A stretch of DNA of 64,000 nucleotides, taken from positions 34,228,087 through 34,292,086 of the forward strand of contig OZ010787.1 of the NCBI GenBank assembly GCA_963932465.1. Reading direction: 5' to 3'. Below are positions 57,249 to 64,000 of this stretch, in pieces (position 1 is the first letter of the stretch; every line of letters starts with the position of its first letter). A program made the translations under genes and the position numbers. The notes beneath the pieces were generated by a model, which saw only the letters and a program-made list of their open reading frames with translations, had not been told where the DNA came from and searched no databases. The stretch is from Maratus speciosus. Taxonomy: Eukaryota; Arthropoda; Arachnida; Araneae; Salticidae.

Positions 57249-58259
57249 TTTGTTTTATGCTTAGTTGCTTAGCCTTGCAAATTATTGTATCCCATACATT
57301 GCTGATTCAAATATTGATCAAATAATATGATCAATACTTGGACTATAACATAATAAATATTTTGACTATTTGTCTAACACAGAATTATAGAATTCCAATT
57401 TCATCTTTCTTCTATAACTGAAAATACTTTAATAGCTGTGACTAATCCCTTTTTCCTTTCTTTTCCTAGAATTTGTTGCTTACTTCAATTGAAAATATAA
57501 GGAATATTACTGTACCTTATTCATGGGTCTGTCCAGGATTTGTGTCTCCTGTTTTTGTGATTTTTATTGAAATATCTAATCACAATTTTGTGAATTTGAA
57601 AAAATCATTATATATAGGTTCTTGTTTATGTTTTTAACAAGATCGTTTATTTATATAAAAAAAGAGTATGTAACAGTACTTAGTTGACTTCAACTGTTTT
57701 GCGACAAGTTAAGTTTTATTTTAAAATAATTAATTTGTGAAAGTTTAAGTCTGGTGACAGAAAAATTTAGGGGAAGATCTATTTTCAAGACAAAGAATTT
57801 TGTGATTAAAAATATTTCAAGATGAAAATTTATGTGAAGGGTCCTGTCTAAATATTTAAAAAATTGTGAAAGACCCTTTAAAGGACCCAAAATTATCCTA
57901 AACAAATCCCTGTTACTTCTAAACTAAGCAGTCATTCCTACTGTCCAGTAAGCATGATTGATTGTTGAAATTGTCAACGGTTGGGGAGATAACACTGACA
58001 ATTGATAGTTTTGGGCTTACAGTTATGTGATTACTTTTCATCTGGTAACTATTTTGTCAATCATTAGATTAGTATAGTATAGTGTGAATCAAAAGTTGAG
58101 ACAATAATGTCATTTACTAATACTATGGTTTGCAGAAAAAAGTTCCAATGTGGCTTTATTTTACAGAAAAAAATACTATTTTTGGAAAAGGTGTAATAGC
58201 AATATGCAAATAGTGTAGCGATAAAATGATGGGAATCTGAATCAGCAATGGAATACACA
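57249..58259. other. Right interior of the outer hAT-like element
   Basis: AT-rich DNA without a gene or transposase frame. It continues the sequence left of the BEL element. Confidence 0.4.
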
Positions 58260-58261
58260 TA

Positions 58262-59041
58262 CAGTAGACTCCCTTAAATCCGCGACCCTAAAATCTGCGA
58301 ATGCCTAAAATCCGCGTATTTTTTTCAGATGTAAACAATGAGATTTACAGTTAAGTTGCAGGAACAAAATTCAAGATGGCGCCAAAATCAGCGACTGCCG
58401 CAGTTTTTTTTTTACTAAATTTTTTGTTAATCATTCTCTTTTGGCTATTACAGCTTGTTTATTACTAAAAAAATTTATATTAATTTGGATTTTGATATAA
58501 ATTAGCATATCTATATCAAAACTTCCAGCGTTCGAAATGGAAAAATCCACGAACCGGGACGCAATTTTAAAATTATTTTTCGCAGAATTTTTTTTTTTTT
58601 TTTAAATTTTAGACAAATTGATTTCTAAACATACAAAGCAGCATAAGAAAACCATTCAAGACTCTAAATAACAATGAAAAAAGTTACAGTGAGTGCAATA
58701 AGCTATATATACTGATAATAGCATTAATACTGTTCTCCTTGCTATCACTAGATGGCAGCATAGGACTTTTGGAATCGAATTTAATCGATTTCATTCGTAA
58801 TAATTTAATATATTTTTTAATTTTTATTAATTACTTACCTTTAAACTAATAAATTATTTTATTATTTTACTTATTTGAATGTTTCACTTTATTGTAAGCA
58901 TTCATTATAATTTCCCTTGCTTAACTACCAATGAAATTAATGTTTCAAAAATGTAAACAAATCAATGACCAGAAATCTGCAAAATTCTAAAATCCGCACA
59001 ACCTCTGGTCCCAAGCTGTGCGGATTTGAGGGAGTCTACTG
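58262..59041. mobile_element. TA-flanked Tigger-like MITE (780 bp)
   Basis: The ends CAGTAGACTCCCTTAAATCC and the inverted GGATTTGAGGGAGTCTACTG are next to TA (58260-58261, 59042-59043). Subterminal 'taaaatccgc' repeats occur on both sides. Fragments of the same family are at 25112 and 59707. It is non-coding and nested in the outer hAT-like element. Confidence 0.85.
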
Positions 59042-59706
59042 TATACATTTAAAATTCTTTGTTACATTTATTATGTGTTTATATGTTATATATATTATTG
59101 GACACATTACATTAATGAAAAATAAATAACTTTAAATTAACTAGAAATTTATTCACAGAACATGCATAGATATATGTATAATAATTTAAATTTAATAGTA
59201 GAATAATAAAAGTTTTAAGTTTCAAGTGAATCTTTTAAATTTGTTTGCAACAATTTTTAATTTTTATTTAAAATATCTTGAATTCTTATCTAGGAAATGT
59301 AATGAAATGTGTAAATCTATACAGAAAAAAAATAAATAAATAAATACAAATAATATTAATAAAAAAAATCTGATTTAAATCATAAAAATCAGATTTAAAT
59401 CAAATAAATCTGTTTTTTTTTTTTTTTTTTTTTTTGTGACTTTTAACAATCCTGGTTTTTAACTGGGCATGATTTTGGGATATAGGGGTCATGATCTACG
59501 TAGATCTGCAAAACTTTTTTCAGAAATTCCAACATAGGGAAGTGTAATAGGTAGTATTTCTTATGAAATCTACCTAACAATGAAACTTTCAGTTCAGATG
59601 TAGGGGCAAAATTAAAGAACTTTTTAGTTTTATATCATTCCGTATGTATTTCAATATGCAATTCTTGATAATATGACTGAACTTGTGGTTTTTCATAAAG
59701 GAAGTA

Positions 59707-60815
59707 CAGTAGACTCCCTCAAACCTGCACAGCTTGGGACCAGATGTGCGGATTTTAGGTCATAACTTTGTTTGCATTTTTTAAACAGTAATTTGAATGT
59801 AATAATGCAATTGAAGTTGCAACAAACGCTTGCAATATAGTAAAATATTAAAATAATTAAATAATAAACTAAAATAATAAAATGTAAGATAATTTTAAAA
59901 ATGATTAAATTATTAAAAGTAAAGGTCAAGTAAATAAATGTATAATTAAATATGCATAATAAAGATGAGATACACTTTTCCTTGAATTATTCAATGAAAC
60001 TTTCTTCTTTAAAGTATTCTATTCACAAAAAAAAAAATCATAAGTAAGGAAGTTTTATTTCAGGTTTAGTCAAACTTAATAACCAAAAAAACTTGATTCA
60101 TACATAAATTAGTTTAAAGATTGTGATTACCAATGATATCAACCATATCTTGATTTTTTTCGGAAATAAATTTATACTTCTTTCAAAAGAAAATCATGAG
60201 TTCAGTCATATTACCAAAAATTACATATTAAAATACGTACAGAATGATATAAAACTAAAAATTCTGTAATTTTGTCTTTATATCTGAACTGAAATTTTGA
60301 TTGTTTACATGTGTGAAGATGTGTGGATTCTAGGCATTTGCAGATTTTATGGTTGCAGATGTATAAATTTATTTCTGAAAAAAAAATCAAGATATGCTGA
60401 CATCACTGGTACTGACAATCTTTTTACCAAATATATTCATGCATTAATGAAGCTTTTTTGGTTATTAAGACTGGCTAAATCTGAAATAAAACTTCCTTAC
60501 TTTCTGATTTTTATGTGAATTAATGGGGTACATTTATAAGGAAATTTCATTGAATAATCCAAGGAAAATGTATCTCATCCTTATCATGCATATTTAATTA
60601 TTTACCTGACCTTTACCTTTAATAATTTAATCATTTTTAAAATTATCTTACTTTTTATTATTTAATTATTTTAATATTTTAGTATATTGCAAGCATTCAT
60701 TATAATTTTGATTGCATTATTACATTCAAATTACTGTTTAAAAAATGTAAACAAAGCAATGACCAGAAATCTGTACAACCTTTGGTCCCAAGATGTGCAG
60801 ATTTCAGGGATACTG
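59707..60815. mobile_element. Fold-back member of the same MITE family (1.1 kb)
   Basis: The ends CAGTAGACTCCCTC and GGGATACTG are next to TA (59705-59706, 60816-60817). The arms are inverted over about 500 bp each and meet near 60260; for example 'aaaatcataagtaaggaag' near 60035 mirrors 'cttccttactttctgattt' near 60490. Short open frames in the arms mirror each other. It is non-coding. Confidence 0.8.
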
Positions 60816-60837
60816 TATTAAGCAAATTGCTTTTGGT

Positions 60838-61020
60838 TCATGTTCGAATCGCAGTTTCTGAGGGTCCCACAGACTCTGTGTCACCGTCAACCTCTTCAAG
60901 AATTGCCCTTTTAGTGGGTGCAACAAATTCTTCATTGAGCTAGAATCCAACACAAGATTCTGCTTCAGATGGCAATTCTTCAAATAAAGTTATTGCTTCC
61001 TTAATAATCAGTTTTGACAT
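60838..61020 (-). pseudogene. piggyBac-like transposase, N-terminal remnant (tentative)
   Basis: From an ATG at 61020 the minus strand reads MSKLIIKEAITLFEELPSEA, then ESCVGF, a TAG stop, and LNEEFVAPTKRAILEEVDGD. An acidic start with 'EA..LF.ELPS' and a PP/DE-rich follow-on is common at the N terminus of PGBD-type transposases. The catalytic part is absent. Only one stop in 60 codons suggests that coding constraint was lost fairly recently. The family call is weak. Confidence 0.35.
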
Positions 61021-61344
61021 TTTGAGTAGACAATTACTTCACTAATAAAAAGCTAATAGAAAAGCACAATATGACTGAAAATTAAAGCTAAACGAAAGAA
61101 AAACATAAAGAAAACAATAACAATAACATTTTTATTACCACAAATTATTTTGGTGCTGCCATCTGTTGGCGAACATCTCGTGTGTGCTGGGTTAAATGTT
61201 GAACCACATGCTTTAGATGAAAAATAATTATAAAATGTAAATTGAAACCTCTGTTTTAGTTTAGAAGTTTGTGCAGAGTTACTGCTAAACAACTTTTCAC
61301 AAAAATTCTTGGGTTATTCAGAAAAATAAAACTTCAGGTAAATA

Positions 61345-62955
61345 AAATTTTATTTTTTTTTTATGAAAACTTTCAGTACAATTAATAAAAATGGAAAACA
61401 TTACATGAAATTACAAAATCTAAAACTAATTTTATAATGAATGATAATTTACATATAAATAAACATGCAGCATAGAATGAAGCATGCACAATCAAGTTTT
61501 TAAATTAAAAAATGAGAGCATTTAAACAAAATAAAATAGTTTCCATGGTCCTATTGCATAAACACATCAAATATATTACTTTAGGCATATACAATTTCCT
61601 TTGTCACAAAAATGTTGAAAATACATTGAACATATAAACATAAAGTAACACGGCATATACAAAATGGTAAAAGCATATTAAAATGTTGAAAATGCATTGA
61701 AACATAACGTAACATGAATGTAATACATGAAAACAAAGTAACACAACACAACAAAACGGGAAAAGAATATTAAAATGTTACCTAAAAACAGTGAAATATT
61801 TATTAAAACTGGTCATATGAATCTTTACAGAAGAAACATGAAAGAGAATATTTGAAACAATGTGTCATTCATTGTTGGCTTTTAGTTTAAGATAAATAAC
61901 TAATCTAGCAAATATGTACAAGAAATTAGATTTCCTTAAACCAGGAAAGCTATTCTCACTTATATTGCTTATGTTAGCTTATATTTATGAGATGTTTTCA
62001 TACAGATGAAGAGACACATTGGTCATAAAGCTTGACTGGAGGATAAAAATTAGTATCACAGGAATTTCTTTTTCACGTTCATGAAAATGGTGAAAACAAC
62101 TATAGTTTTTGGAATAATTAATTAATGATTATCTTCATCCACAGCATAGGAGAGAACTCATTTGTTTAAAGCACTTTAAGAATTGCACCTGCATAGTACC
62201 AAAGACTTTTTTGTACCTGTCCGCCACACATTAATCCCTTTTCAATGTGTTTCTAATTAAATAGGTTCTCTTATTATTATTAAATATTCTGCCTCTATCT
62301 CTCTTATGATATTTATATAAAAGACACATTACCTACACATCTTTATCTTTACCCTTATTGGTTTAAACTCTGCTGTATGCAGTGAAGTAATTAATTGCTC
62401 TTGAAACAAGTCATGTTTTTCATTTTTGTGAGTTATAGGATTTTCTAGTGATAGTAATTAAAAATTATACAAAATTAATAACATAAAACATTATCAATCA
62501 GAGCAATCCTCTTAGAGCATATAAAACTGTAACAGTTAAGGCACAAGAATGATATAAAAATTCATGAATACTTAATGAAAGAGGTCCCCAGTCAAGAGTT
62601 GCTGAATTTATACTAAGATCCTAGAAGGGTTATATTCTATATAAAAGGAATTCATTAAAAAATTCTTAAAAACTTATACGTTATCTGTAGAAACTTTGAA
62701 ATTTATAATTTTTTAAGACAAATTTTTAGTCATGAAAATTCATTTTGTTTTTAAAAACAAGAACAATGACACTATGCCAGAATAAGAGCAATGCCTTCTT
62801 AACACAAAAATGTAAACACATAAAAAGAACTATCACAAATGTTGAGAGTTTAAAAAGATAAAATATTAAACAAAAACTTCCAGAATGTTGCAAAAACTGG
62901 ATTAAAAGAGTATTGTGCTAGTAAGCCATAGTCAAAGTAACAAAATTTTATAAAT
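61345..62955 (-). other. Candidate 3' UTR of the minus-strand gene
   Basis: After the stop codon at 62956-62958, the minus strand is T-rich and single-copy-looking down to a possible AATAAA signal near 61345. No transposon ends are seen in this 1.6 kb, unlike most of the window. The extent is a guess; an earlier signal could end the transcript sooner. Confidence 0.3.
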
Positions 62956-63031
62956 CTATTCACATTTCAATAAGTCTTTTGCAAAAGTAACGCATGTTTT
63001 AACATCAGAATCATTCCCAAGCTCTTCTAGC
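62956..63031 (-). CDS. Terminal coding exon of an unidentified minus-strand gene
   Basis: On the minus strand a pyrimidine-rich acceptor, TTTCTTTTTCAG, is followed by an exon of 76 bases. One base completes a split codon, then comes LEELGNDSDVKTCVTFAKDL, LKCE and a TAG stop. Composition and the clean acceptor look like a real exon rather than a transposon. The 'L..L..DSDV....FAKDLL' pattern is reminiscent of a last HEAT repeat, but 24 residues are too few to assign a family. I saw no matching donor (plus-strand ACTTAC-like) up to 64000, so upstream exons probably lie beyond the window. Confidence 0.5.
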
Positions 63032-63315
63032 CTGAAAAAGAAACATTATTGAAAATTTTCTCAATTAAAATTTTTCATTCAACACAGAAAAACAGTTTAG
63101 AAAGAAAATCAGACTAAATTTGTATTTGTAATTAATATAAATATGTGGAAAAATGTGAATGCTGTACAATTTATATACAGATAGCAAACATTGAAAAATT
63201 TGTGACTGTATATATATATTTTGCAAAACAAGATTATTCACACTTTACTTTTTCAATATAAACACTAAAACAGCTCAAGAAACCAAAATAACTTTATTGT
63301 TGTAAAACCATGATA

Positions 63316-63398
63316 TGACGTCATAGCAAGGATGTCGATAGGACTATCAAACGACAGTTATTAGTTTGACGTCATTATGTGATTTATGTTTGGCCAAT
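63316..63398. promoter_or_regulatory. Promoter-like cluster: two CRE palindromes and a CCAAT box
   Basis: Perfect TGACGTCA sites lie at 63316-63323 and 63367-63374, with CCAAT at 63394-63398. Between them is GATAG..CTATC (63337-63349). Such a cluster is what CREB/ATF- and NF-Y-type factors bind. Chance occurrence of two 8-bp palindromes within 60 bp of AT-rich DNA is low. It would serve the exon candidate to its right or act as an element within the minus-strand gene. Confidence 0.5.
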
Positions 63399-63399
63399 C

Positions 63400-63470
63400 G
63401 TACAGATGTTCTTTAAATTTCAGAGATTTTTGGCAACTCCAATTTTGTTGGATCACTAAATTTATTCAAA
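63400..63470 (+). other. Candidate non-coding first exon with consensus donor
   Basis: AAAG|GTAAGTTT at 63467-63478 is a consensus 5' splice site about 75 bp after the CCAAT box. No initiating frame of any length precedes it, so it would be 5' UTR. It is supported only by the motif and its position. Confidence 0.3.
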
Positions 63471-63758
63471 GGTAAGTTTAAATGCTTTTAAGACGGCCGA
63501 AGATCGAAGGATGTTCTTTTCGAGTTGGTTTATCTTATGTAACAGTTTTTATTTAAGAAAACGCTGGCGGTATGTTTTACCATGCATGCAGAATATTATT
63601 AAGTTAGAAATGCTGTTAGCACAAAATGTTCTGAAATCATAATTCTTTCAATATCAATACTAGTTCAAATGTATGTGATGTGTGGAGATGGGTCCCAGTG
63701 CCTATTAAACTAGACCCCACGTAAGCAGAGAACCTGAACTGTTTTTGAAAAACTAGTC

Positions 63759-63926
63759 ATGGATATATCTACATCTATACCCGTTTTGACTCCGGACATT
63801 TGGTCAGCATGGAAAGTAGGTGTAAAAGTTCTACTTTTGCAGCATGGTGGTTGGAGCTTTATTGAAAGTGTCGACAAAGATTTCGATGAGACTAAGCTGA
63901 TGTATGAAAAGAAACTCAACCAATAA
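63759..63926 (+). pseudogene. Ty1/copia-like gag N-terminal fragment
   Basis: A 55-codon frame starts with ATG at 63759 and contains PVLTPDIWSAWKVGVKVLLL, then QHGGWSFIESV. In copia gag proteins the N-terminal domain (DUF4219/UBN2 type) has 'f.G.ny..W...m...L...g.W..i'. The frame stops at TAA 63924, far short of a full gag of about 400 residues. The rest may lie beyond 64000 in another frame. The overlapping 81-codon minus-strand frame is its antisense. Confidence 0.5.
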
Positions 63927-64000
63927 TTGAGAAAAGACTGTTCATACACTCTCATTTATCTGAATATACGTAATTCATTTCCATGACTACCGATGGAGCT

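Larger units (their letters stand above)
26422..59454. mobile_element. hAT-like element, outermost layer of the nested block
   Basis: The left end CAGGGTTGTTTGATTTAAA and the right end, reverse complement CAGGATTGTTAAAAGTC, are followed inward by the same palindromic GATTTAAATCA words on both sides (26436-26510, 59360-59415). The flanks are similar but not identical: TTTTTTAC on the left and GTTTTTAA on the right, so the 8-bp duplication is eroded. The interior is 26422-26853 plus 57249-59454, about 2.6 kb once the BEL element is removed. No transposase is visible. A TA-flanked element (58262-59041) lies inside its right part. Confidence 0.6.

Noticed and set aside
63710..63955. An 81-codon minus-strand frame
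   Set aside because: It is antisense to the copia-like gag fragment, which has the better family pattern.

Overview
This is AT-rich eukaryotic nuclear DNA made almost entirely of transposable elements. The BEL/Pao, I-clade LINE, piggyBac, pogo/Tigger, hAT-like and Helentron-like sequences, and a tRNA-derived SINE, point to an arthropod, most likely a chelicerate such as a spider. That identification is inference from the look of the element proteins; nothing in the window proves the species. A 200-N assembly gap lies at 11832-12031. I see only one credible piece of host gene: a terminal exon on the minus strand near 63 kb, with promoter-like sequence beside it.

Layout. 1-26 kb: non-coding DNA with a 4.66 kb hAT-like element (2945-7605) that holds a 1.4 kb fold-back element; two SINE copies; a Helentron-like element with internal tandem repeats (about 10.0-10.75 kb); a 165-bp tandem array (13.17-14.26 kb); a nest of inverted repeats (16.4-18.3 kb); a Tigger-like element; a 3.1 kb element with an 8-bp target duplication and a decayed transposase (19727-22838); and a broken piggyBac transposase interrupted by a TA-flanked element (22.85-25.1 kb).

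26.4-59.5 kb is one nested insertion at least four levels deep. A hAT-like element (26422-59454) is split by a BEL/Pao retrotransposon (26854-57243; 238-bp LTRs, 5-bp target duplication ACAAG). The BEL element is split in three places: in gag by a 7.05 kb terminal-inverted-repeat element (27226-34274), in reverse transcriptase by a 17 kb LTR element without recognisable genes (36539-53513; LTRs about 0.91 kb, target duplication TGGTG), and in integrase by a 0.5 kb inverted-repeat element. The 17 kb LTR element itself holds a hAT-like element (38506-41346), a full-length I-type LINE with both ORFs open (45028-51001, minus strand) and a Helentron-like element (51539-52410). LTR divergence (about 6% for BEL, about 2% for the 17 kb element) and the intact LINE ORFs agree with the nesting order.

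59.5-64 kb: a fold-back Tigger-like element, a piggyBac-like N-terminal remnant, a candidate long 3' UTR and the terminal exon of an unidentified minus-strand gene, a promoter-like stretch with two CRE palindromes and a CCAAT box, and a short Ty1/copia-like gag fragment. Only the LINE looks capable of making intact proteins; its 3' tail matches that of the SINEs, so it or a close relative probably mobilises them.
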